A stretch of 38,078 nucleotides of DNA from Coriobacteriia bacterium (GTDB taxonomy: Bacteria; Actinomycetota; Coriobacteriia; Coriobacteriales; Eggerthellaceae), in assembly GCA_030540225.1 (NCBI GenBank), contig JAUNWQ010000010.1, positions 1 through 38,078 on the forward strand, given 5' to 3'. Both the position numbers and the translations under genes were made by a program. The stretch's first letter is position 1. Each line of letters opens with the position of its first letter. Of the stretch, positions 25,978 through 34,151 are shown piece by piece. The notes beneath the pieces were generated by a model. That model had not been told where the DNA came from. It made no database searches and was given only the letters and a program-made list of their open reading frames with translations.

Positions 25978-26694
25978 CTACCAATCGAGCTCGGAGGCGG
26001 GCACGGGCGAGCTGTTGACCTCGTTTTCGGCCAAGCGTCCGTCGCGCAGGCGCAGCACGCGGTCGGCCATGCGGGCGATGGCGGCGTTGTGCGTTACGAT
26101 TACGAGAGTGCAGCCGTACCGCTGGTTTACATGCTCCATGAGCTCGAGCACTTCTTTCGAAGTCTTGTAGTCGAGGGCGCCCGTGGGCTCGTCGCACAGG
26201 ATAAGGCCGGGGTTCTTCACGAGCGCGCGACCGATGGCGCAGCGCTGCTGCTGACCGCCGGACACCTGGCGCGGGAACTTGTTGCGGTGCTCCCAGAGGC
26301 CAAGCGAGCGCAGGAGTTCCTCCATGGGAAGGGGATTGCTCGAGAGGTGTGCCGTGACCTCGATATTCTCCTTGATAGTGAGATCGGGCACAAGGTTGTA
26401 GAACTGGAAGACGAAGCCGAGCTCGCGCCGGCGGTACTCGCCGAGGTCCTTGCTTGAGAGGGCGGTGAGCTCGCAGCCGCCGACTGAGATCGTGCCGCCG
26501 TCGGCGCCCTCGAGGCCGCCGATGAGATTCAGGAAGGTGGACTTGCCCGAGCCCGAGGGGCCGAGCATGACGCAGATCTCGCCGCGGTTCACGGTGGTGG
26601 TTATGCCGTCGAGCACTTGCACGCGGGCTTCCCCGTCGCCGTAGTGCTTGGCAAGACCCTCGACGACGAGGTAGGGGGTATTTGATTTGGCCAT
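25978..26694 (-). CDS. ABC transporter ATPase (LolD/MacB family)
   Basis: This 238-residue ATPase has Walker A G-P-S-G-S-G-K-S-T at 45-53, a Q-loop in F-V-F-Q-F-Y-N-L-V-P, signature V-S-G-G-Q-Q-Q-R near 145, Walker B L-I-L-C-D-E-P-T-G-A-L-D near 165, and the switch His in V-T-H-N. The N-L-V-P-x-L-T segment and the D-E-P-T-G-A-L-D form are typical of the LolD/MacB group, which energises FtsX-like permeases. It is first in a two-gene minus-strand operon. The ribosome-binding site is weak (AGAAAGA). Its promoter carries a perfect palindrome, suggesting repression by a TetR- or MarR-like protein not encoded next to it. Confidence 0.95.
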   Translation of the reverse strand: MAKSNTPYLVVEGLAKHYGDGEARVQVLDGITTTVNRGEICVMLGPSGSGKSTFLNLIGGLEGADGGTISVGGCELTALSSKDLGEYRRRELGFVFQFYNLVPDLTIKENIEVTAHLSSNPLPMEELLRSLGLWEHRNKFPRQVSGGQQQRCAIGRALVKNPGLILCDEPTGALDYKTSKEVLELMEHVNQRYGCTLVIVTHNAAIARMADRVLRLRDGRLAENEVNSSPVPASELDW

Positions 26695-26745
26695 GGTCTT
26701 TCTTTCTCGAAAAAGGGCCCACGTAGCCCTTTAAGGTTGTATTCA

Positions 26746-26779
26746 GCTAACTTATAGCGTAAAAGTTAGCCATATGCAA
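26746..26779 (-). promoter_or_regulatory. Promoter of the FtsX-type ABC operon with overlapping palindromic operator
   Basis: On the minus strand TTGCAT (plus-strand 26774-26779), a 17-bp spacer and TATAAG (26751-26756) form a good promoter. A perfect inverted repeat, GCTAACTT 26746-26753 and AAGTTAGC 26763-26770, spans the spacer and the -10. A protein bound there would block polymerase, so repressor control is likely. Confidence 0.75.
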
Positions 26780-26984
26780 CGCGCTTTGCCAGGTTCCCGT
26801 CATTTTTCGAGGGACCTATCGGGCTCTTCTTTTGCATTTGCTATACCGCAGCTGGGCGAAGGGGAGTGCCGAATACCCTTCTCTCGTGCGTGAATTCGTT
26901 TCATTCAGGTAAAATAACGCGAATTGGAGGGCTTCAGCCTGCGCAACGCTTTTGCTTGCGCTCTTGATTGGAAAAGGGAACAGT

Positions 26985-28367
26985 ATGGCATCAATGAAAA
27001 CCGGATCGCGCTCGTCGTGGTCAGGCAAATGGGCGTTTATCTTGGCCGCTGCCGCCTCGGCGGTCGGCTTGGGAAATATGTGGCGTTTCCCGTATCTGGC
27101 GGCGAAGTACGGCGGTGGCACGTTCCTCATCACCTACCTGGTGCTGGTGTTCACGTTCGGCGTGTCGCTCTTGCTGCTTGAGACGGCGATCGGCCGCAAG
27201 ACGGGCCTCTCGGCCATCGGCGCGTTCCGCCATTTCGGGAAGAAGTTCATGTTCATCGGCGTGCTGGCGTCGGTCGTGCCCTTCATCATCGTGCCGTATT
27301 ACTGCATCATCGGCGGTTGGGTGACGAAGTATGCCTTCGCCTATATCGCGGCTGGACCTGCGGCTATGGCGGATGGCGGCACGTTCTTCTCGAGCTTTAT
27401 CACCGACGGCGTCGACAGCTCGATCTTCATGCTGATCTTCATGGCTGCTGCCTTCATCATCGTGGCGCGCGGCGTGAAGGGCGGCATCGAGAAGGCGAAC
27501 CTCATTTTGATGCCCGCGCTTATCGTGATGGCCATCGCGATCGCCATCTTCACGCTGACGCTCCCCGGAGCGCTCGACGGCGCGGCGTACTATCTGATGC
27601 CGGATGTTTCGAAATTCTCGCCGGAGCTGGTCATCGGCGCGCTCGGGCAGATGTTTTACAGCCTGTCGCTCGCTATGGGCATCATGATCACCTACGGCAG
27701 CTACCTCGAGAAGAAGGCGTCCCTGACGCAGTCCGTCACGCGCATCGGCTTCTTCGACCTGGGCGTGTCGTTCCTCGCCGGTCTCATGATCGTGCCTGCC
27801 GCGTTTGTCGCGATGGGCTCGGGCGACGCTGTCGCTCAGAACTCCGGTCCCTCTCTCATGTTTGTTATCCTGCCCGAGGTGTTTGCGAGCATGGGCCAAG
27901 TGGCGACCATCGTGGGCTTCGTCTTCTTCCTCTTGGTGTTCTTCGCGGCGCTTACCAGCGCGATCTCACTCACCGAGACCTGCGTCTCCATCATCCAGGA
28001 TGGCGCGGGATTCTCGCGTCGCAAGTCTCTGGTGATTACCGTGGTGTTCATCGTGGTGGTCGGGCTTTTCATCAACTCGGGCTACAACGTGCTTTCGTTC
28101 ATCCAGCCCTTAGGCGAAGGCTCCTCGCTGCTCGACTTTGCCGACTTCATTTCTAACTCGGTTATCATGCCGATTGTTGCGCTTTTGACCTGCGTGTTCG
28201 TCGGGTGGATCATCAAGCCGAAGACGATCATCGACGAGGTGCGCATTTCCGCGCCCTTCAAGGCCGCCAAAGCCTGGTCGGTTATGGTGAAGTACATAGC
28301 GCCCGTTCTCGTGGTGGTCATCCTCGTCACCGCGCTTGCCCAGTCGCTCGGTATCATGAAGTTCTAA
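26985..28367 (+). CDS. Neurotransmitter:sodium symporter (NSS/SNF) family transporter
   Basis: This 460-residue Na+-coupled amino-acid symporter has 11-12 TM segments, as usual for bacterial NSS proteins. The family signature is clear at about 20-50: A-S-A-V-G-L-G-N-M-W-R-F-P-Y, then G-G-G-T-F, which includes LeuT-like Na+ and substrate backbone contacts. I start at ATG 26985, with AAAAGGGAA upstream; an in-frame TTG at 26952 is less likely. A -10-like TAAAAT lies at 26910-26915. Substrate is unknown; hydrophobic or aromatic amino acids are usual for bacterial members. It stands alone and converges with the AEC gene. The gap 26780-26984 holds only its upstream region. Confidence 0.94.
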   Translation: MASMKTGSRSSWSGKWAFILAAAASAVGLGNMWRFPYLAAKYGGGTFLITYLVLVFTFGVSLLLLETAIGRKTGLSAIGAFRHFGKKFMFIGVLASVVPFIIVPYYCIIGGWVTKYAFAYIAAGPAAMADGGTFFSSFITDGVDSSIFMLIFMAAAFIIVARGVKGGIEKANLILMPALIVMAIAIAIFTLTLPGALDGAAYYLMPDVSKFSPELVIGALGQMFYSLSLAMGIMITYGSYLEKKASLTQSVTRIGFFDLGVSFLAGLMIVPAAFVAMGSGDAVAQNSGPSLMFVILPEVFASMGQVATIVGFVFFLLVFFAALTSAISLTETCVSIIQDGAGFSRRKSLVITVVFIVVVGLFINSGYNVLSFIQPLGEGSSLLDFADFISNSVIMPIVALLTCVFVGWIIKPKTIIDEVRISAPFKAAKAWSVMVKYIAPVLVVVILVTALAQSLGIMKF

Positions 28368-28422
28368 CGCGCTTCGCTTTGTGGCGCTCTGCCTGAGCGC
28401 GATCTGAGCACTGCATCTGCTT

Positions 28423-28461
28423 GCGCTCTGCCAACCTTATCGTCGGCAGGGCGCTTCTTTA
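28423..28461 (+). terminator. Terminator of the NSS gene
   Basis: GCGCTCTGCC 28423-28432 pairs with GGCAGGGCGC 28445-28454 (one G-T wobble), followed by TTCTTTA. Another GCGCTCTGCC at 28384-28393 could compete for the same arm. The hairpin reaches the stop codon of the convergent AEC gene. Confidence 0.75.
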
Positions 28462-29382
28462 TGCCGCAACGCCGCTTGCAAGGACGATGGCCGTCGTCGC
28501 GACGATGCCGAGGATGATGGTGATCGCATTCGCGAGCCCCGCCAGGCCGAAATCGCCGTCTGACCAGAGCGTGAACGTCGGCCCCATGGCGCTTGCCGGT
28601 GCCCAGAGAAGCATCACGATGACGATGCGCGTGGTTGCGTCGAAGGGTAGAAGCGCGAAGACGAGGGCGCTTGCCACGATGGACACGACGACGCGAAGCC
28701 CGATAAGGCGCGCCACCTTCGCGAGTTTCTCGCGGCTGACCTCGAAACGGATCATGAGACCCAGCATGAACATCGCGAGGAACGAGTTCGCGTTCGCGAT
28801 GGGCGCGGTGAACTGCACGACCGCGTCGGGGATGTGGATTCCCGCCACCGCGAGCACGATGAGGATGATGTAAGCATCGAAGGCGATCGACTTCGCAAGC
28901 CTCTTCGTGACGAACCTCACTGGATGCTCGACGGGTCCCTTGCCCGCGACGAGGCCGGTGAGCGCGTAGGAGCCGCCCGTCATCATGATGGCGTTGCCCG
29001 CATCGAACAGGCAGGTGGTCACCGCGAGCTGTGCGGGGAAGAGCGTCTGCACGAAGGGCAAGCAGAAGCACCCGATGTTGAAGCCGCAGCAGTTGAGCAG
29101 GTAGAACACGCGGTCGCGGCGTTCGGAGCGGCGGGTGAGCCCGAGCACGGCGAGGTAGGGGATAAGCGCGCAGGCGAGCCCGAGCGGCACGAGGATGAGC
29201 AAGTCATGGGTGAACTCCGCCGCGCCGAACGCGTGGACGATCGCGCAGGGCAGGGTGAAGGTGAACACGATCTTGCTCACGCACTGCTCGGGGCGCGGAC
29301 CGAGCGCCCGCGACCTTCCCGCCAGATGGCCCGCGACGATAATGGCGACGAACGCCGCCACCTTCAACATGACTTCTTCCAT
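28459..29382 (-). CDS. AEC-family transporter (auxin efflux carrier type permease)
   Basis: This 307-residue permease has about ten TM segments, the standard size of bacterial AEC proteins. It shows the N-terminal K-I-V-F-T-F-T-L-P-C-A-I-V segment, the central N-C-C-G-F-N-I-G and F-D-A-G-N-A motifs with broken helices, and the second-half P-A-S-A-M-G-P motif. Characterised bacterial members move organic acids such as malate or malonate; substrate here is unknown. Start is ATG 29382; ATG 29370 is an alternative because the ribosome-binding site is ambiguous. It converges with NSS on one side and follows the ilvA-type gene in the same direction on the other, separated by a terminator. Confidence 0.92.
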   Translation of the reverse strand: MEEVMLKVAAFVAIIVAGHLAGRSRALGPRPEQCVSKIVFTFTLPCAIVHAFGAAEFTHDLLILVPLGLACALIPYLAVLGLTRRSERRDRVFYLLNCCGFNIGCFCLPFVQTLFPAQLAVTTCLFDAGNAIMMTGGSYALTGLVAGKGPVEHPVRFVTKRLAKSIAFDAYIILIVLAVAGIHIPDAVVQFTAPIANANSFLAMFMLGLMIRFEVSREKLAKVARLIGLRVVVSIVASALVFALLPFDATTRIVIVMLLWAPASAMGPTFTLWSDGDFGLAGLANAITIILGIVATTAIVLASGVAA

Positions 29383-29413
29383 GCTTTCGAATCACTGTCC
29401 TTCCAAAAGCAGG

Positions 29414-29444
29414 CAGGGGCGAACCAGCGAGAGGTTCGCCCCTG
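29414..29444 (-). terminator. Terminator of the threonine ammonia-lyase gene
   Basis: A perfect 12-bp stem, 29414-29425 with 29433-29444, has a seven-base loop. On the minus strand it is followed shortly by GCTTTTGG. It separates the lyase gene from the AEC gene. Confidence 0.8.
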
Positions 29445-29501
29445 TCGTGGGGTGGTGCCTTATGCTTTGCGGGCGGGACGCAACACTCGCCCGACCTGCG
29501 C

Positions 29502-30734
29502 TTACAGATGCGCCTGGATGACGCGTGGGCGGAAGCCCTTCGCCTCGAGCGCCTCGACGATCTGACGTTTGTGCGCGGTGCCGAACGCCTCGATGGTCAC
29601 GCGCAGTTCCACGGCGGCGTTGCGGTTGGTCGTGACGAACTGGTTGTGATCGAGTCGAACGACGTTGCCCTTGCTCTCGGCGATGACCTGGGCGACATTG
29701 ACGAGCTCGCCAGGGCGGTCGGGCAGGAGCACGCTGACCGTGAAGATACGGTCGCGCTGGATCAGGCCGTGCTGCACGACCGACGACATCGTGATGACGT
29801 CCATGTTGCCGCCCGAGAGGATCGACACGACCTTCTTCCCCGTGAAGTCGAGGTGGCGCAGCGCGGCGACGGTGAGAAGCCCCGAGTTCTCCACGATCAT
29901 CTTGTGGTTCTCCACCATGTCGAGAAACGCCACGATGAGCTCCTCGTCCTCGACCGTGATGATCCCGTCGAGGTTTTGCTGGAGATAGGGGAAGATCTTG
30001 TCGCCCGGCTCCTGCACGGCGGTGCCGTCGGCGATGGTGCTCACATGCGGCAGTTTCACGACATGCCCCGCCTCGAGCGAGGCCTTCATGCATGCGGCCC
30101 CCGCAGGTTCCACGCCGATCACCCTGATGTGCGGGTTTAAGAGCTTGGCTAGGGTCGACACGCCCGTTGCAAGCCCGCCGCCGCCGATGGGCACCAAGAT
30201 GTAGTCGACAAGCGGCAGCTCCTGCACGATTTCCATCGCGATGGTGCCTTGGCCGGTCGCGACACCCAGGTCGTTGAAGGGGTGCACGAAGGTGAGCTCG
30301 CGCTCCTCGGCCAGCTCGAGCGCGCGGGCGTAGGCCTCGTCGTACACGTCGCCTGCGAGCACGACCTCAGCTCCGAGCGCTTTGGTGCGCTCCACCTTGA
30401 TATAGGGGGTCGTTGCGGGCATGACGATGGTGGCGGGCACGCCGTAGCGCTGCGCCGCGTAGGCCACGCCCTGCGCGTGGTTGCCGGCCGACGCGGTGAT
30501 GAGGCCGCGTTTGCGCTCGTCGTCTGAGAGCGTGCTGATCTTGTAGTATGCGCCACGCACCTTGTAGGCGCCGGTGCGCTGCATGTTCTCCGGCTTGAAG
30601 AAGACGCGATTGCCCGCGATCTCGCTGAAGTGCGGGCTCTCGATGAGCTTGGTCTCCTGGGTGACCTCGCGAACTTTGTGGGCCGCCTGCTCGAAGGCGG
30701 GCAGGGTGAGCATTTCCTGAGCTTCGTCCGACAT
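29502..30734 (-). CDS. ilvA: Threonine ammonia-lyase (threonine dehydratase) with C-terminal ACT domain
   Basis: This 410-residue PLP enzyme deaminates threonine (and serine) to 2-oxobutyrate plus ammonia, feeding isoleucine synthesis or energy metabolism. The PLP lysine is Lys58 in Q-R-T-G-A-Y-K-V-R-G-A. S-A-G-N-H-A-Q-G near 83 and the phosphate loop G-G-G-G-L-A-T-G near 186 are present. A single ACT domain occupies about 330-410, beginning near V-L-L-P-D-R-P-G-E-L. This is the shorter form with one ACT domain, so biosynthetic or catabolic role cannot be decided (tdcB is possible). I start at ATG 30734, preceded by AAGGAAA, rather than ATG 30749, which lacks a site. It is divergent from ridA. 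Confidence 0.95.
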   Translation of the reverse strand: MSDEAQEMLTLPAFEQAAHKVREVTQETKLIESPHFSEIAGNRVFFKPENMQRTGAYKVRGAYYKISTLSDDERKRGLITASAGNHAQGVAYAAQRYGVPATIVMPATTPYIKVERTKALGAEVVLAGDVYDEAYARALELAEERELTFVHPFNDLGVATGQGTIAMEIVQELPLVDYILVPIGGGGLATGVSTLAKLLNPHIRVIGVEPAGAACMKASLEAGHVVKLPHVSTIADGTAVQEPGDKIFPYLQQNLDGIITVEDEELIVAFLDMVENHKMIVENSGLLTVAALRHLDFTGKKVVSILSGGNMDVITMSSVVQHGLIQRDRIFTVSVLLPDRPGELVNVAQVIAESKGNVVRLDHNQFVTTNRNAAVELRVTIEAFGTAHKRQIVEALEAKGFRPRVIQAHL

Positions 30735-30772
30735 CGTTTTTCCTTGCATTTCTCAATGGTTCATAAGCGTCC

Positions 30773-30785
30773 ATCACTATAATCG
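30773..30785. promoter_or_regulatory. Overlapping divergent -10 boxes for ilvA and ridA
   Basis: The sequence CACTATAATCG gives TATAAT on the plus strand (30778-30783) toward ridA and TATAGT on the minus strand toward the lyase gene. Neither has a clear -35. Sharing the same site implies that polymerases compete. Confidence 0.4.
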
Positions 30786-30848
30786 TCACATGCGAGAAAA
30801 CCGCGCAACATTTTCCGAATATGGCGAACTTTAGAAAGAAGGCACAAT

Positions 30849-31226
30849 ATGAAAACCATCTCCACCACAAACGCGCCGGCGGCGATCGGTCCTTATGCCC
30901 AGGGCAACATCGCGGGCGGTCTTCTGTTCGCGAGCGGTCAGATTCCGCTCGACCCCGAGACGGGCGAGATTGTGGGCTCGACCATCGAGGAGCAGACTGC
31001 GCAGGTCATGAAGAACGTGGCCGCGATCCTCGAGGCGGCCGGCACCGACTTCGACCACGTGGTGAAGACGACGTGCTTCTTAAACGACATGAACGACTTC
31101 GCCGCCTTCAACGCCGAGTACGCGAAGTCCTTCGGCGAGGTGCGCCCCGCGCGCTCGGCCGTGGCGGTCGAGAAGCTCCCCAAGGGCGCGCTTGTGGAAG
31201 TCGAAGTGATCGCTGAGGTGAACTAG
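30849..31226 (+). CDS. ridA: RidA family enamine/imine deaminase
   Basis: This 125-residue cytoplasmic protein has the usual RidA length and assembles as a trimer in characterised members. It hydrolyses 2-aminoacrylate and 2-aminocrotonate, reactive intermediates released by PLP threonine/serine dehydratases. Expected residues are present: A-I-G-P-Y-A-Q-G-N (12-20), F-A-S-G-Q-I-P (27-33), catalytic-site Arg102 in P-A-R-S-A-V and Glu117 in A-L-V-E-V-E. The gene is divergent from threonine ammonia-lyase, whose toxic by-product it clears, so the pairing is functional. The ribosome-binding site is AGAAGG. No regulator is evident. Confidence 0.97.
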   Translation: MKTISTTNAPAAIGPYAQGNIAGGLLFASGQIPLDPETGEIVGSTIEEQTAQVMKNVAAILEAAGTDFDHVVKTTCFLNDMNDFAAFNAEYAKSFGEVRPARSAVAVEKLPKGALVEVEVIAEVN

Positions 31227-31314
31227 CCTCTTCGCGCAAGCGGTTCGGCGTATAATGGTGCTGCAGGGTTCGCGTGCGAGCATTGCGCGAACGGTCGTTT
31301 GAAAGGAGCACCTC

Positions 31315-31791
31315 ATGCTGTACAGCAAGATTATGGTTCCCTACGATGGTTCCGAGCACGCGAAACATGCCCTCGAATACGCGAAGGGCCTCGCGGCGAT
31401 CTCCGATGCGAAGATCGCGATTGTGCACGTGGTGCCTTCGGGCGTCATGGGCGTCGACCAGATCGGCACGGAGGGGTCCCTTGACGGCGTTCCGTTCGGC
31501 ATGCTGAACTATGAGCAGTACGAGGGCGTGGTTCGGGCAGCGCTTGACCAGGCGAAAGAGAAGGTCACGGAGAACCTGGCGGGCCTCGTCGAGGACATCG
31601 CCGACATCGTGACCATCGATGTTGTTGCAGGAACTGCCCCCGCCGAGGCGCTTGCGCGCTACGCTGACAAGAACGGCTGCGACTTGATCGTCATGGGCCG
31701 ACGCGGCCTGGGCGCCATTCGCGGCATGCTCGGAAGCGTGAGCTTCGGGCTTCTGCGCTCGACGGAAGTTCCCGTTCTGACGGTAAAATAG
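31315..31791 (+). CDS. Universal stress protein (UspA family)
   Basis: This 158-residue single-domain Usp starts with K-I-M-V-P-Y-D-G-S-E-H-A. The C-terminal ATP-binding loop G-x2-G-x9-G-S is present as G-R-R-G-L-G, then G-S-V-S, so it is probably an ATP-binding UspA/MJ0577-type protein. Such proteins modulate survival under stress by mechanisms still poorly known. GAAAGGAGC precedes the start, and TATAAT at 31251-31256 is a likely -10. The GNAT gene starts 21 bases after its stop and may be co-transcribed. Confidence 0.96.
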   Translation: MLYSKIMVPYDGSEHAKHALEYAKGLAAISDAKIAIVHVVPSGVMGVDQIGTEGSLDGVPFGMLNYEQYEGVVRAALDQAKEKVTENLAGLVEDIADIVTIDVVAGTAPAEALARYADKNGCDLIVMGRRGLGAIRGMLGSVSFGLLRSTEVPVLTVK

Positions 31792-31812
31792 GTAAATAGG
31801 ATTCTAACTTTC

Positions 31813-32334
31813 ATGACTGCACTTGATTTCTCGTCTCTCGCGGGTGAGGGAGCAACGATTCGCCTCGCCACCAAAGAGGACATTCCCGCCATCTGCGACC
31901 TGCGCGTCGCCCAATCGCTCGAGTACTGGGGGGTGAACCCCGGCCAGTCGGAGCTCGCCCATTTCCGAAGCGAAACCGAGGCTCATCTCAGACGTACGCT
32001 CGGCGAACGCGTGATGTTCTTGTTCGTCGAGGAGGACGGCGAGATTGCGTCCATGTCCGGCGTCGAGGTGTTCGATCGCCTGCCGACCTTCGGCGGCGTG
32101 TCCGGCGTGCAGCGCACGGCGACGGTGGTTGCCTGCTACACGCGTCCCGAGTTCCGCGGTCACGGGCATATGGCTGCCATGTTGAGCGCGTGGCCGCTCG
32201 TTGCGATGCGCGCGGGGGTCGATGCGATCTATGTGGAGACGCGCAACGCGACGATGCGCCACGTTGCCGAGAAGACCGGCTACGAGCACGCCTCCGATCG
32301 CTTCAGGATGACGATCGAAGTGGAAGTCGACTAA
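31813..32334 (+). CDS. GNAT-family N-acetyltransferase
   Basis: This 173-residue protein has a GNAT fold. It has an opening beta strand A-T-I-R-L-A-T-K-E-D-I (14-24), central strands near 66-115, and the acetyl-CoA pyrophosphate loop around R-P-E-F-R-G-H-G-H near 115-123, followed by helix M-A-A-M-L. The C-terminal part has the typical V-E-T-R-N-A-x-M and K-T-G-Y-E. Acceptor is unknown. The ribosome-binding site is weak (AGGA about 12 bases away), so translation may depend partly on the uspA gene just upstream. Confidence 0.92.
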   Translation: MTALDFSSLAGEGATIRLATKEDIPAICDLRVAQSLEYWGVNPGQSELAHFRSETEAHLRRTLGERVMFLFVEEDGEIASMSGVEVFDRLPTFGGVSGVQRTATVVACYTRPEFRGHGHMAAMLSAWPLVAMRAGVDAIYVETRNATMRHVAEKTGYEHASDRFRMTIEVEVD

Positions 32335-32380
32335 AGATTGCCGACTGAGCACGGCTGACGTTTGCGAACTGAGCCTTCAT

Positions 32381-32412
32381 GCGGCGATAGGGGTTGCGGC
32401 CCCTGTCGCCGC
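32381..32412. terminator. Hairpin between convergent GNAT and TetR genes
   Basis: A 13-bp stem with one G-T wobble (32381-32393 with 32400-32412) and a six-base loop lies midway between the two stop codons. No proper T-run follows, so it is a probable shared transcription end rather than a textbook terminator. Confidence 0.6.
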
Positions 32413-32464
32413 TGTGCGTTTCGGGGCTCTTGTGCGAGGGGCGGCAAATTCCCGACCCCTCCCG

Positions 32465-33058
32465 CTACCCGATGAGGGCGCTGTGGAAGAACAGGGTCGA
32501 GTTGAGAAGGTCGTCGAACGCGGCGAAGACGACCTTCTTCGTTTCGCGAAGCGGCATTCCTTGGGCGCGGCATTGGCTGAACATGCCGAACAACCCGTTG
32601 CACACGAGCGCCGCCGTGAGCGGCGAGGGGTATTTCGGCTCGAGCGCGTTGCGGTGATTCTGCACGTAATTCTCCACGACGCGCACCACATGGTTGAAGC
32701 ATGCCGAATGCAAGTAGGGATTCTTCGTCGACGAGCAGTGGATGAAGATACCGTCTCTCTGTTCGAAAACGCTGAAGATGCAGGTCAAAAGGTTGTGATA
32801 ACTGTTGGTCGGAATCTTTCGCGGATTGTTCTCCGCCTGGAGCTCGCGATAGCGCTCCTCGGCCTTCGCCATGTCGTCGCGGAACAGCTCGTCGGCGAGG
32901 GCGTACTTGTCGTCGTAATAGGTGTAGAAGGTGATGCGGCTTACGTCGGCGGCCCGGCACAGCTCGGTGACGGTGATCTTCTCGAAGGGCATGGTCACGA
33001 GCAATTCGACGAGCGTGCGCTTGATGGTGCGCTTGGTTTTCACGACGCGCTTATCCAT
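32465..33058 (-). CDS. TetR/AcrR-family transcriptional regulator
   Basis: This 197-residue regulator has an N-terminal HTH (about 9-55): T-K-R-T-I-K-R-T-L, then I-T-V-T-E-L-C-R-A-A-D-V-S-R-I-T-F-Y-T-Y-Y-D-D-K, the standard TetR recognition region. The C-terminal effector half is helical and specific to an uncharacterised subgroup. It is divergent from a DegV-family gene and may control that gene or itself; dyads in the shared intergenic region support this. It is not adjacent to a transporter, so it could also act elsewhere, for example at the orphan operator at 26746-26770, though the half-sites differ. Confidence 0.93.
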   Translation of the reverse strand: MDKRVVKTKRTIKRTLVELLVTMPFEKITVTELCRAADVSRITFYTYYDDKYALADELFRDDMAKAEERYRELQAENNPRKIPTNSYHNLLTCIFSVFEQRDGIFIHCSSTKNPYLHSACFNHVVRVVENYVQNHRNALEPKYPSPLTAALVCNGLFGMFSQCRAQGMPLRETKKVVFAAFDDLLNSTLFFHSALIG

Positions 33059-33070
33059 ATCGACCTCACA

Positions 33071-33106
33071 TTACGTCGTAACTGTATAAGTAACTGACAT
33101 TCTGTC
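33071..33106. promoter_or_regulatory. Clustered dyads between tetR-type gene and degV
   Basis: Three small symmetric or repeated elements lie within 36 bp: TTACG/CGTAA at 33071-33081 (one centre base), the direct repeat GTAACT at 33078-33083 and 33090-33095, and GACA/TGTC at 33096-33106. They start 13 bp before the TetR start codon, suitable for autoregulation. No strong promoter is visible. Confidence 0.4.
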
Positions 33107-33223
33107 GGGCATTGTAGTTGTTGCAGCAATCGGTTTGGCGTACCTTTAATGCGAAACAGATAAGCTACGGAAAACCACCGAGCGCTGTCGGCATCAGGCG
33201 CGCATGGGCGGCAAGGGGGAACT

Positions 33224-34054
33224 ATGGTGCGCAGGGTCGTCGTCGACTCTTCGGCGAATTTGTTCGTCGCAGGTACGCAGGATATCGTGTCGGTTCCGAT
33301 GAAGGTGCGCGTGGGGGAGAGGGAATTTCCCGACGACGAGAACCTCGACGTGGGTGAGCTCATCGAGGCGTTCTCGGACGAGGCAGCCGAATCGAGTACG
33401 TCGTGCCCGAACATCGCGGAATGGACGTCCGCGTTCGCGGGCGCGGACGAGATCGTCGCTCTTGCCCTCACGAGTAAGATTTCGGGCGGGTACAACTCGG
33501 CGCAGGCCGCCGCGAAGCACTACCTGTTCGATCACCCCGAGGCGAAGGTGTTCGTGCTTGATTCCTTGACGACCGGCCCCGAGCTGGAACTTCTCGCACA
33601 ACGCGCCAATGAGCTTGCGCAAAGTGACATGGACTTCGACGATCTGACGCATGAGCTGCGCCGTTACGCCTCGCGCACGCATCTCATGTTCTCGCTTGAG
33701 CGCATCGACAACTTCGTGCGCAACGGGCGTGTGAGCCCGATTGTCGCGAAGGTCGCGGGCGTGCTCGGCGTGCGCATCGTCGGTCAGGCGAGCGCGGAGG
33801 GCGAGCTTGGCGTGCTCAACAAGGCGCGCGGAGAGAAGCGTGCGCTCAAGCAGTTTTTCGAGAACATGGAGACCGTGGGTTTCGTCGGCGGCCGCGTGCG
33901 CATCAGGCACACCGAGAACCCGAAGATGGCCGAGGCACTCGCGGCGAAGATTCGCGAGATCTGGCCTTCATGCGACATCCGTATCGGCGCCAACCGCGGC
34001 CTGTGCTCCTACTACTGCGAGCCCGGCGGCGTTCTCGTGGGCTTCGAAGGGTAA
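33224..34054 (+). CDS. DegV family fatty-acid-binding protein
   Basis: This 276-residue protein has the two-domain DegV fold. The fatty-acid carboxylate site T-S-x-P is visible as S-S-T-S-C-P (58-62 region). S-G-G-Y-N-S-A stands in the place of the usual S-G-T-Y-N-S-A, and N-G-R-V-S-P appears in the middle. Family members bind single fatty acids; related FakB proteins present them to the fatty-acid kinase FakA for phospholipid synthesis. No FakA gene is seen here. The start ATG follows AAGGGGGAA. A textbook terminator follows the gene. Confidence 0.93.
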   Translation: MVRRVVVDSSANLFVAGTQDIVSVPMKVRVGEREFPDDENLDVGELIEAFSDEAAESSTSCPNIAEWTSAFAGADEIVALALTSKISGGYNSAQAAAKHYLFDHPEAKVFVLDSLTTGPELELLAQRANELAQSDMDFDDLTHELRRYASRTHLMFSLERIDNFVRNGRVSPIVAKVAGVLGVRIVGQASAEGELGVLNKARGEKRALKQFFENMETVGFVGGRVRIRHTENPKMAEALAAKIREIWPSCDIRIGANRGLCSYYCEPGGVLVGFEG

Positions 34055-34080
34055 CCCAGCCCAATACCGCGGTCCCCGCA

Positions 34081-34125
34081 GCCCCGCTTGTCCCTTGTTG
34101 GAATATGGGACAAGCGGGGCTTTTA
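34081..34125 (+). terminator. Terminator of degV-family gene
   Basis: A perfect 14-bp stem, 34081-34094 with 34107-34120, with a 12-base loop is followed by TTTTA. The rest of the 34055-34371 gap holds the mod promoter region and no gene. Confidence 0.95.
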
Positions 34126-34151
34126 TGCTCCATGATGTTGTTGATTCCCGC

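Noticed and set aside
26816-27133. Possible small minus-strand gene upstream of the NSS gene
   Set aside because: Overlaps the well-supported NSS start and has no ribosome-binding site or recognisable sequence.
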